NCBI GenBank assembly: GCA_030998225.1
Contig: JAPYXD010000553.1
Location: 6,510,001 to 6,574,000, forward strand
Reading direction: 5' to 3'
Source of the DNA: Diplolepis rosae
Lineage: Eukaryota; Arthropoda; Insecta; Hymenoptera; Diplolepididae
Length of the DNA stretch: 64,000 nucleotides
A program made the position numbers and the translations under genes. Position 1 is the stretch's first letter, and every line of letters begins with the position of its first letter. The notes beneath the pieces were generated by a model. That model ran no database searches. It was given only the letters and a program-made list of their open reading frames with translations, and was not told the DNA's origin. This document shows positions 49,767-62,459 of the stretch, piece after piece.

Positions 49767-52700
49767 TTAAATGGCCACCTAACTTAAAGTCCGAGACCGG
49801 AAATCTCGCGCATTACTTGGCCACTTTATAAAAATTCTTATACTCCTAAGAATTCACGCATTACCTGGCGACTCTTTTCAGGACAGACTTCGTTTAACTC
49901 GCGTATTACGAGGCCACTTATGTTTTTATATCAGTCCTGAGGTCCATTGAACTCGCGCATTACTTGATCACCTTACTTAAAGTCAGAGTACGGAAATCTC
50001 ACGTATTACTTGCCCACTTTATAAAAATTCTTACACTCCTAAGAATTCGCGCATTACTTGGCCACTCTTTTCAGGACAGAGTCCGGAAATCTCACGTATT
50101 AGTTGGCCACTTATGTATTTATATCAGTCCTGAGGTCCATTGAACTCGCGCATTACTTGATCACCTTATTTAAAGTCAGAGTCCGGAAATCTCGCGTATT
50201 ACTTGGCCACCTTACTTCAAGTCAGAGCCAGGAAATCTCGGGAATTATTTGGCCACTTTATAAAAATTCTTATACTCCTAAGAACTCGCGCATTACTTGG
50301 CCACTCTTTTCAGGACAGAATCCGGAATTCTCGCGTATTAGTTGGCCACTTATGTATTTATATCAGTCCTGAGGTCCATTGAACTCGCGCATTACTTGAT
50401 CACCTTATTTAAAGTCAGAGTCCGGAAATCTCGCGTATTACTTGGCCACCTTACTTCAAGTCAGAGCCCGGAAATCTCGGGAATTATTTGGCCACTTTAT
50501 AAAAATTCTTATACTCCTAAGAACTCGCGCATTACTTGGCCACCTTACTTAAAGTCAGATAACGGAAATCTCGCGTATTACTTGGCCACTTTATAAAAAT
50601 TCTTATACTTCTAAGAATTCACGCATTACTTGGCGACTCTTTTCAGGACAGACTTCGTTTAACTCGCGTATTACGAGGCCACTTATGTTTTTATATCAGT
50701 CCTGAGGTCCATTGAACTCGCCCATTACATGGCCACCTAACTTAAAGTCAGAGACCGGAAATCTCGCGTATTACTTGGCCACTTTATAAAAATTCTTATA
50801 CTCCTAAGAATTCACGCATTACTTGGCGACTCTTTTCAGGACAGACTTCGTTTAACTCGCGTATTACGAGGCCACTTATGTTTTTATATCAGTCCTGAGG
50901 TCCATTGAACTCGCGCATTACATGGCCACCTTACTTAAAGTCAGAGTCCGGAAATCTCGCGTATTACTTGGCCACCTTACTTAAAGTCAGAGTCCGGAAA
51001 TCTCTCTTATTAATTATCCACTTTATAAACATTCTCATACTTCTAAGAATTCGGGCATTACTTGGCCACTCTTTTCAGGACAGAGTCCGGAAATCTAGCG
51101 TATTAGTTAGCCACTTATGTATTTATATCAGTCCTGAGGTCCATTGAACTCGCGCATTACATGGCCACCTTACTTAAAGTCAGAGTACGGAAATCTCGCG
51201 TATTACTTGGCCACCTTACTTCAAGTCAGAGCCCGGAAATCTCGCGTATTACTTGGCCACTTTATAAAAATTCTTATACTCCTAAGTATTCGCGCATTAC
51301 TTGGCCACCTTACTTAAAGTCAGAGTCCGGAAATCTTGTGTATTATTTGGCCACTTTATGAAAATTCTTATACTCCTAAGAATTCGCGCATTACTTGGCC
51401 ACTCTTTTCAGGACAGAGTCCGGAAATCTCGCGTATTAGTAGGCCACTTAATAACAAGTCTTATACTCCTAAGAGTTCGCGCATTACTTGTCCACTCTTT
51501 TCAGGACAAACTTCGTTTAACTCGCGTATTACGAGGCCACTTATGTTTTTATATCAGTCCTGAGGTCCATTGAACTCGCGCATTACATGGCCACCTTACT
51601 TAAAGTCAGAGTCCGGAAATCTCGCGTATTACTTGGCCACCTTACTTCAAGTCAGAGCCCGGAAATCTCGCGTATTATTTGTCCACTTTATAAAAATTCT
51701 TATACTCCTAAGAATTCACGCATTACTTGGCCACTCTTTTCAGGACAAACTCCCTTTAACTCGCGTTTTACTAGGCAACTTATGTATTTATATCAGTCCT
51801 GTGGTCCATTGAACTCGCGCATTACTTGATTACATTTCTTAAAGGCAGAGTCCGGAAATCTCGCGTATTACTTGGCCACTTTATGAAAGTTCTTATACTC
51901 CTAAGAATTCGCGCATTACTTGTCCACTCTCTTCAGGACAGACTTCAATAACTCGCGTATTACGAGGCCACTTATGTTTTTATATCAGTCCTGAGGTCCA
52001 TTGAACTCGCGCATTACATGGCCCCCTTACTTTAAGTCAGAATCCGGAATTCTCGCGTATTACTTGGCCACTTTATGAAAGTTCTCATACTCCTAAAAAT
52101 TCACGCATTACTTGGCGACTCTTTTCAGGACAGACTTCGTTTAACTCGCGTATTACGAGGCCACTTATGTTTTTATATCAGTCCTGAGGTCCATTGAACT
52201 CGCGCATTACTTGATCACCTTACTTAAAGTCACAGTACGGAAATCTCGCGTATTACTTGGCCACCTTACTTCAAGTCAGAGCCCGGAAATCTCGCGTATT
52301 ATTTGTCCACTTTATAAAAATTCTTATACTCCTAAGAACTCGCGCATTACTTGGCCACCTTACTTAAAGTCAGATAACGGAAATCTCGCGTATTACTTGG
52401 CCACTTTATAAAAATTCTTATACTCCTAAGAATTCACGCATTACTTGACGACTCTTTTCAGGACAGACTTCGTTTAACTCGCGTATTACGAGGCCACTTA
52501 TGTTTTTATATCAGTCCTGAGGTCCATTGAACTCGCGCATTACATGGCCACCTTACTTAAAGTCAGAGTCCGCAAATCTCGCGTATTTGTTGGCCACTTT
52601 ATAACAATTCTTATACTCCTAAGAATTCGCGCATTACTTGGCGACTCTTTTCAGGACAGAGTCCGGAAATCTCGCGTATTAGTAGGCCACTTAATAACAA

Positions 52701-53104
52701 GTCTTATACTCCTAAGAGTTCGCGCATTACTTGTCCACTCTTTTCAGGACAAACTTCGTTTAACTCGCGCATTACTTGATCACCTTATTTAAAGTCAGAG
52801 TCCGGAAATCTCGCGTATTACTTGGCCACCTTACTTCAAGTCAGAGCCCGGAAATCTCGGGAATTATTTGGCCACTTTATAAAAATTCTTATACTCCTAA
52901 GAACTCGCGCATTACTTGGCCACCTTACTTAAAGTCAGATAACGGAAATCTCGCGTATTACTTGGCCACTTTATAAAAATTCTTATACTTCTAAGAATTC
53001 ACGCATTACTTGGCGACTCTTTTCAGGACAGACTTCGTTTAACTCGCGTATTACGAGGCCACTTATGTTTTTATATCAGTCCTGAGGTCCATTGAACTCG
53101 CGCA

Positions 53105-56100
53105 TTACATGGCCACCTTACTTAAAGTCAGAGTCCGCAAATCTCGCGTATTTGTTGGCCACTTTATAACAATTCTTATACTCCTAAGATTTCGCGCATT
53201 ACTTGGCGACCCTTTTCAGGACAGAGTCCGGAAATCTCACGTATTAGTAGGCCACTTAATAACAAGTCTTATACTCCTAAGAGTTCGCGCATTACTTGTC
53301 CACTCTTTTCAGGACAAACTTCGTTTAACTCGCGTATTACGAGGCCACTTATGTTTTTATATCAGTCCTGAGGTCCATTGAACTCGCGCATTAAATGCTT
53401 ACCTTTCTTAAAGTCCGAGACCGGAAATCTCGCGCATTACTTGGCCACTTTATAAAAATTCTTATACTCCTAAGAATTCACGCATTACCTGGCGACTCTT
53501 TTCAGGACAGACTTCGTTTAACTCGCGTATTACGAGGCCACTTATGTTTTTATATCAGTCCTGAGGTCCATTGAACTCGCGCATTACTTGATCACCTTAC
53601 TTAAAGTCAGAGTACGGAAATCTCACGTATTACTTGCCCACTTTATAAAAATTCTTACACTCCTAAGAATTCGCGCATTACTTGGTCACCTTACTTAAAG
53701 TCAGAGTCCGTAAATTACGCGTATTACTTGCCCACTTTATGAAAATTCTTATACTCCTAAGATTTCGCGCATTACTTGGCGACTCTTTTCAGGACAAACT
53801 TCGTTTAACTCGCGTATTACGAGGCCATTTATGTTTTTATATCAGTCTTGAGGTCCATTGAACTCGCGCATTACATGGCCACCTTACTTAAAGTCAGAGT
53901 CCGGAAATCTCGCGTATTACTTGGCCACCTTACTTCAAGTCAGAGCCCGGAAATCTTGCGTACTATTTGTCCACTTTATAAAAATTCTTATACTCCTAAG
54001 AATTCGCGCATTACTTGGACACTCTTTTCAGGACAAACTTCGTTTAACTCGCGTATTACGAGGCCACTTATGTTTTTATATCAGTCCTGAGGTCCATTGA
54101 ACTCGCGCATTACATGGCCACCTTTTTTAATGTCAGAGTCCGGAAATCTCGCGTATTACTTGGCCACCTTACTTCAAGTCAGAGCCCGGAAATCTTGCGT
54201 ACTATTTGTCCACTTTATAAAAATTCTTATACTCCTAAGAATTCGCGCATTACTTGGACACTCTTTTCAGGACAAACTTCGTTTAACTCGCGTATTACGA
54301 GGCCACTTATATATTTATATCAGTCCTGAGGTCCATTGAACTCGCGCATTACTTGGCCACCTTACTTAAAGTCAGAGTCCGCAAATCTCGCGTATTACTT
54401 GCCCACTTTATAAAAATTCTTACACTCCTAAGAATTCGCGCATTACTTGGTCACCTTACTTAAAGTCAGAGTCCGGAAATCTCGCGCATTACTTGGCCAC
54501 TTTATAAAAATTCTTATACTCCTAAGAATTCACGCATTACTTGGCGACTCTTTTCAGGACAGACTTCGTTTAACTCGCGTATTACGAGGCCACTTATGTT
54601 TTAATATCAGTCCTGAGTTCCATTGAACTCGCGCATTACTTGATCACCTTACTTAAAGTCAGAGTACGGAAATCTCACGTATTACTTGCCCACTTTATAA
54701 AAATTCTTACACTCCTAAGAATTCGCGCATTACTTGGCGACCCTTTTCAGGACAGAGTCCGGAAATCTCACGTATTAGTAGGCCACTTATGTATTTATAT
54801 CAGTCCTGAGGTCCATTGAACTCGCGCATTACTTGATCACCTTATTTAAAGTCAGAGTCCGGAAATCTTGCGTATTACTTGGCCACCTTACTTCAAGTCA
54901 GAGCCCGGAAATCTCGGGAATTATTTGGCCACTTTATAAAAATTCTTATACTCCTAAGAACTCGCGCATTACTTGGCCACCTTACTTAAAGTCAGATAAC
55001 GGAAATCTCGCGTATTACTTGGCCACTTTATAAAAATTCTTATACTTCTAAGAATTCACGCATTACTTGGCGACTCTTTTCAGGACAGACTTCGTTTAAC
55101 TCGCGTATTACGAGGTCACTTATATACTTATATCATTCCTGAGGTCCATTGAACTCGCGCATTACTTGGCCACCTTACTTAAAGTCAGAGTCCGCAAATC
55201 TCGCGTATTTGTTGGCCACATAATAGGATTCTTATACTCCTAAGAATTCGCGCATTACTTGGCGACTCTTTTCAGGACAGAGTCCGGAAATCTCGCGTAT
55301 TAGGAGGCCACTTAATAACAAGTCTTATACTCCTAAGAGTTCGCGCATTACTTGTCCACTCTTTTCAGGACAAACTTCGTTTAACTCGCGTATTACGAGG
55401 CCAGTTATGTTTTTATATCAGTCTTGAGGTCCATTGAACTCGCGCATTACATGGCCACCTTACTTAAAGTCAGAGTCCGGAAATCTCGCGTATTACTTGG
55501 CCACTTTATGAAAATTCTTATACTCCTAAGAATTCACGCATTACATGGCCACCTTACTTAAAGTCAGAGTACGGAAATCTCACGTATTACTTGCCCACTT
55601 TATAAAAATTCTTACACTCCTAAGAATTCGCGCATTACTTGGTCACCTTACTTAAAGTCAGAGTCCGTAAATTACGCGTATTACTTGCCCACTTTATGAA
55701 AATTCTTATACTCCTAAGATTTCGCGCATTACTTGGCGACTCTTTTCAGGACAGAGTCCGGAAATCTCGGGAATTAGTTGGCCACTTAATAACAAGTCTT
55801 ATACTCCTAAGAGTTCGGGCATTACTTGTCCACTCTTTTCAGGACAAACTTCGTTTAACTCGCGTATTACGAGGCCATTTATGTTTTTATATCAGTCTTG
55901 AGGTCCATTGAACTCGCGCATTACATGGCCACCTTACTTAAAGTCAGAGTCCGGAAATCTCGCGCATTACTTGGCCACTTTATAAAAATTCTTATACTCC
56001 TAAGAATTCACGCATTACTTGGCGACTCTTTTCAGGACAGACTTCGTTTAACTCGCGTATTACGAGGCCATTTATGTTTTTATATCAGTCTTGAGGTCCA

Positions 56101-59027
56101 TTGAACTCGCGCATTACATGGCCACCTTACTTAAAGTCAGAGTCCGGAAATCTCGCGTATTACTTGGCCACCTTACTTCAAGTCAGAGCCCGGAAATCTT
56201 GCGTACTATTTGTCCACTTTATAAAAATTCTTATACTCCTAAGAATTCGCGCATTACTTGGACACTCTTTTCAGGACAGAGTCCGGAAATCTAGCGTATT
56301 AGTTATCCACTTATGTATTTATATCAGTCCTGAGGTCCATTGAACTTGCGCATTACATGGCCACCTTACTTAAAGTCAGAGTCCGGAAATCTCGCGTATT
56401 ACTTGGCCACCTTACTTCAAGTCAGAGCCCGGAAATCTCGCGTATTATTTGGCCACTTTATAAAAATTCTTATACTCCTAAGAACTCGCGCATTACTTGG
56501 CCACCTTACTTAAAGTCACAGTACGGAAATCTCGGGTATTATTTGGCCACTTTATAAAAATTATTATACTCCTAAGAATTCGCGCATTACTTGGCCACTC
56601 TTTTCAGGACAGAGTCCGGAATTCTCGCGTATTAGTTGGCAACTTATGTTTTAATATCAGTCCTAAGTTCCATTGAACTCGCGCATTACATGTCCCCCTT
56701 ACTTTAAGTCAGAATCCGGAATTCTCGCGTATTACTTGGCCACCTTACTTCAAGTCAGAGCTAGGAAATCTCGCGTATTATTTGGCCACTTTATAAAAAT
56801 TCTTATACTCCTAAGAACTCGCGCATTACTTGGCCACCTTACTTAAAGTCAGAGTCCGGAAATCTCGCGTATTACTTGCCCACTTTATAAAAATTCTTAT
56901 ACTCCTAAGAACTCCCGCATTACTTGGCGACTCTTTTCAGGACAGAGTCCGGAAATCTAGCGTATTAGTTGGCCACTTATGTATTTATATCAGTCCTGAG
57001 GTCCATTGAACTCGCGCATTACATGGCCACCTTACTTAAAGTCAGAGTACGGAAATCTCGCGTATTACTTGGCCACCTTACTTCAAGTCAGAGCCCGGAA
57101 ATCTCGCGTATTATTTGGCCACTTTATAAAAATTCTTATACTCCTAAGAACTCGCGCATTACTTGGCCACCTTACTTAAAGTCAGAGTCGGGAAATCTCG
57201 CGTATTTGTTGGCCACTTTATAACAATTCTTATACTCCTAAGAATTCGCGCATTACTTGGCGACTCTTTTCAGGACAGAGTCCGGAAATCTCGCATATTA
57301 GTAGGCCACTTAATAACAAGTCTTATACTCCTAAGTGTTCGCGCATTACTTGCCCACTCTTTTCAGGACAAACTTCATTTAACTCGCGTATTACGAGGCC
57401 ACATATGTTTTTATATCAGTCCTGAGGTCCATTGAACTCTCGCATTACTTGGACTCCTTACTTAAAGTAAGAGTCCGGAAATATCGCCTGTTACTTGGCC
57501 ACCTTACTTCAAGTCAGAGCCCGGAAATCTCGCGTATTATTTGACCACTTTATAAAAATTCTTATACTCCTAAGAATTCACGCATTACTTGGCCACTCTT
57601 TTCAGGACAAACTCCCTTTAACTCGCGTTTTACTTGGCAACTTATGTATTTATATCAGTCCTGTGGTCCATTGAACTCGCGCATTACTTGATTACATTTC
57701 TTAAAGGCAGAGTCCGGAAATCTCGCGTATTACTTGGCCACTTTATGAAAGTTCTTATACTCCTAAGAATTCGCGCAATACTTGCCCACTCTTTTCAGGA
57801 CAAACTTCATTTAACTCGCGTATTACGAGGCCACTTCTGTTTTTATATCAGTCCTGAGGTCCATTGAACTCGCGCATTACATGGCCACCTTACTTAAAGT
57901 CAGATAACGGAAATCTCGCGTATTACTTGGCCACTTTATAAAAATTCTTATACTTCTAAGAATTCACGCATTACTTGGCGACTCTTTTCAGGACAGACTT
58001 CGTTTAACTCGCGTATTACGAGGCCACTTATGTTTTTATATCAGTCCTGAGGTCCATTGAACTCGCGCATTACATGGCCACCTTACTTAAAGTCAGAGTC
58101 CGGAAATCTCGCGTATTACTTGGCCACCTTACTTCAAGTCAGAGCCCGGAAATCTCGCGTATTATTTGTCCACTTTATAAAAATTCTTATACTCCTAAGA
58201 ATTCGCGCATTACTTGGCCACTCTTTTCAGGACAAACTCCCTTTAACTCGCGTTTTACTTGGCAACTTATGTATTTATATCAGTCCTGTGGTCCATTGAA
58301 CTCGCGCATTACTTGATTACATTTCTTAAAGGCAGAGTCCGGAAATCTCGCGTATTACTTGGCCACTTTATGAAAGTTCTTATACTCCTAAGAATTCGCG
58401 CATTACTTGGCCACTTTTTTCATGACAGACTTCGTTTAACTCGCGTATTACGAGGCCACTTCTGTTTTTATATCAGTCCTGAGGTCCATTGAACTCGCGC
58501 ATTACATGGCCACCTTACTTAAAGTCAGATTCCGGAAATCTCGCGTATAACTTGGCCACTTTATGAAAGTTCTCATACTCCTAAAAATTCACGCATTACT
58601 TGGCGACTCTTTTCAGGACAGACTTCGTTTAACTCGCGTATTACGAGGCCACTTATGTTTTTATATCAGTCCTGAGGTCCATTGAACTCGCGCATTACAT
58701 GGCCACCTTACTTAAAGTCAGAGTCCGGAAATCTCGCGTATTACTTGGCCACCTTACTTCAAGTCTGAGCCCGGAAATCTCGCGTATTATTTGTCCACTT
58801 TATAAAAATTCTTATACTCCTAAGAACACGCGCATTGCTTGGCCACCTTACTTAAAGTCAGATAACGGAAATCTCGCGTATTACTTGGCCACTTTATAAA
58901 AATTCTTATACTTCTAAGAATTCACGCATTACTTGGCGACTCTTTTCAGGACAGACTTCGTTTAACTCGCGTATTACGAGGCCACTTATGTTTTTATATC
59001 AGTCCTGAGGTCCATTGAACTCGCGCA
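53105..59027 (+). repeat. Super-unit U5 (5923 bp)
   Basis: Contains M3 at 53391, M1 at 55207 and M2 at 57684 and 58309, and ends with a single 333-bp module at 58695-59027. It is U3 plus 2236 bp. The extra piece, within 55.4-57.87 kb, is the S2 block 23.3-25.76 kb at constant offset 32110. A 239-bp module is doubled at 53871-54348 while another near 47.3 kb in U3 has no counterpart, so the two length changes cancel. Confidence 0.82.
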
Positions 59028-62000
59028 TTACATGGCCACCTTACTTAAAGTCAGAGTCCGCAAATCTCGCGTATTTGTTGGCCACTTTATAACAATTCTT
59101 ATACTCCTAAGATTTCGCGCATTACTTGGCGACCCTTTTCAGGACAGAGTCCGGAAATCTCACGTATTAGTAGGCCACTTAATAACAAGTCTTATACTCC
59201 TAAGAGTTGGCGCATTACTTGTCCACTCTTATCAGGACAGACTTCGTTTAACTCGCGTATTACGAGGCCACTTATGTTTTTATATCAGTCCTGAGGTCCA
59301 TTGAACTCGCGCATTAAATGGCCACCTAACTTAAAGTCCGAGACCGGAAATCTCGCGCATTACTTGGCCACTTTATAAAAATTCTTATACTCCTAAGAAT
59401 TCACGCATTACCTGGCGACTCTTTTCAGGACAGACTTCGTTTAACTCGCGTATTACGAGGCCACTTATGTTTTTATATCAGTCCTGAGGTCCATTGAACT
59501 CGCGCATTACTTGATCACCTTACTTAAAGTCAGAGTACGGAAATCTCACGTATTACTTGCCCACTTTATAAAAATTCTTACACTCCTAAGAATTCGCGCA
59601 TTACTTAGCCACTCTTTTCAGGACAGAGTCCGGAAATCTCGCGTATTAGTTATCCACTTATGTATTTATATCAGTCCTGAGGTCCATTGAACTCGCGCAT
59701 TACTTGATCACCTTATTTAAAGTCAGAGTCCGGAAATCTCGCGTATTACTTGGCCACCTTACTTCAAGTCAGAGCTAGGAAATCTCGGGAATTATTTGGC
59801 CACTTTATAAAAATTCTTATACTCCTAAGAACTCGCGCATTACTTGGCCACTCTTTTCAGGACAGAATCCGGAATTCTCGCGTATTAGTTGGCCACTTAT
59901 GTATTTATATCAGTCCTGAGGTCCATTGAACTCGCGCATTACTTGATCACCTTATTTAAAGTCAGAGTCCGGAAATCTCGCGTATTACTTGGCCACCTTA
60001 CTTCAAGTCAGAGCCCGGAAATCTCGGGAATTATTTGGCCACTTTATAAAAATTCTTATACTCCTAAGAACTCGCGCATTACTTGGCCACCTTACTTAAA
60101 GTCAGATAACGGAAATCTCGCGTATTACTTGGCCACTTTATAAAAATTCTTATACTTCTAAGAATTCACGCATTACTTGGCGACTCTTTTCAGGACAGAC
60201 TTCGTTTAACTCGCGTATTACGAGGCCACTTATGTTTTTATATCAGTCCTGAGGTCCATTGAACTCGCGCATTACATGGCCACCTTACTTAAAGTCAGAG
60301 TCCGGAAATCTCGCGTATTACTTGGCCACCTTACTTCAAGTCAGAGTCCGGAAATCTCTCTTATTAATTATCCACTTTATAAACATTCTCATACTTCTAA
60401 GAATTCGGGCATTACTTGGCCACTCTTTTCAGGACAGAGTCCGGAAATCTAGCGTATTAGTTAGCCACTTATGTATTTATATCAGTCCTGAGGTCCATTG
60501 AACTCGCGCATTACATGGCCATCTTACTTAAAGTCAGAGTACGGAAATCTCGCGTATTACTTGGCCACCTTACTTCAAGTCAGAGCCCGGAAATCTCGCG
60601 TATTCTTTGGCCACTTTATAAAAATTCTTACACTCCTAAGAACTCGCGCATTACTTGGCCACCTTACTTAAAGTCACAGTACGGAAATCTCGGGTATTAT
60701 TTGGCCACTTTATAAAAATTATTATACTCCTAAGAATTCGCGCATTACTTGGCCACTCTTTTCAGGACAGAGTCCGGAAATCTCGCGTATTAGTAGGCCA
60801 CTTAATAACAAGTCTTATACTCCTAAGAGTTCGCGCATTACTTGCCCACTCTTTTCAGGACAAACTTCATTTAACTCGCGTATTACGAGGCCACTTATGT
60901 TTTTATATCAGTCCTGAGGTCCATTGAACTCGCGCATTACATGGCCACCTTACATAAAGTTAGAGTCCGGAAATCTCGCGTATTACTTGGCCACCTTACT
61001 TCAAGTCTGAGCCCGGAAATCTCGCGTATTAATTGTACACATTATAAAAATACTTATACTCCTAAGAATTCACGCATTACTTGGCCACTCTTTTCAGGAC
61101 AAACTCCCTTTAACTCGCGTTTTACTAGGCAACTTATGTATTTATATCAGTCCTGTGGTCCATTGAACTCGCGCATTACTTGATTACATTTCTTAAAGGC
61201 AGAGTCCGGAAATCTCGCGTAATACATAGCCACTTTATGAAATTTAGTATACTCCTAAGAATACGAGCATTACTTGGCCACTCTTTTCAGGACAAACTTC
61301 ATTTAACTCGCGTATTACGAGGCCACTTATGTTTTTATATCAGTCCTGAGGTCCATTGAACTCGCGCATTACATGGCCACCTTACTTAAAGTCAGATTCC
61401 GGAAATCTCGCGTATTACTTGGCCACTTTATGAAAGTTCTCATACTTCTAAGAATTCACGCATTACTTGGCGACTCTTTTCAGGACAGACTTCGTTTAAC
61501 TCGCGTATTACGAGAACACTTATGTTTTTATATCAGTCCTGAGGTCCAATGAACTCGCGCATTACATGGCCACCTAACTTAAAGTCAGAGACCGGAAATC
61601 TCGCGTATTACTTGGCCACCTTACTTCAAGTCAGAGCCCGGAAATCTCGCGTATTATTTGTCCACTTTATAAAAATTCTTATACTCCTAAGAATTCGCGC
61701 ATTACTTGGCCACCTTACTTAAAGTCAGATAACGGAAATCTCGCGTATTACTTGGCCACTTTATAAAAATTCTTATACTTCTAAGAATTCACGCATTACT
61801 TGGCGACTCTTTTCAGGACAGACTTCGTTTAACTCGCGTATTACGAGGCCACTTATGTTTTTATATCAGTCCTGAGGTCCATTGAACTCGCGCATTACAT
61901 GGCCACCTTACTTAAAGTCAGAGTCCGCAAATCTCGCGTATTTGTTGGCCACTTTATAACAATTCTTATACTCCTAAGATTTCGCGCATTACTTGGCGAC

Positions 62001-62459
62001 CCTTTTCAGGACAGAGTTCGGAAATCTCGCGTATTAGTAGGCCACTTAATAACAAGTCTTATACTCCTAAGAGTTCGCGCATTACTTGTCCACTCTTTTC
62101 AGGACAAACTTCGTTTAACTCGCGCATTACTTGATCACCTTATTTAAAGTCAGAATCCGGAAATCTCGCGTATTACTTGGCCACCTTACTTAAAGTCAGA
62201 GCCCGGAAATCTCGGGAATTATTTGGCCAATTAATAAAAATTCTTATACTCCTAAGAACTCGCGCATTACTTGGCCACCTTACTTAAAGTCAGATAACGG
62301 AAATCTCGCGTATTACTTGGCCACTTTATAAAAATTCTTATACTTCTAAGAATTCACGCATTACTTGGCGACTCTTTTCAGGACAGACTTCGTTTAACTC
62401 GCGTATTACGAGGCCACTTATGTTTTTATATCAGTCCTGAGGTCCATTGAACTCGCGCA
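59028..62459 (+). repeat. Super-unit U6 (3432 bp)
   Basis: Contains M3 at 59314, M2 at 61176 and the doublet at 61895-62459. It matches U4 with offset 9547, then 9354-9355 after loss of one 193-bp module near 60.1-60.25 kb. The mutated B of U4 (CTCTTATTAATTATCC) is repeated at about 60356. A further patch of private changes lies at about 61020-61270. Confidence 0.82.

Larger units (their letters stand above)
49481..53104 (+). repeat. Super-unit U4 (3624 bp)
   Basis: Contains M3 at 49767, M2 at 51822 and the doublet at 52540-53104. Positions 49481-50596 match 4966-6081 at a constant offset of 44515 and 59028-60143 at offset 9547. It has one 193-bp module (near 50.7-50.9 kb) that U6 lacks, which explains the 192-base length difference from U6. 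A B unit at about 51003-51050 is mutated (CTCTTATTAATTATCC). Confidence 0.82.
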
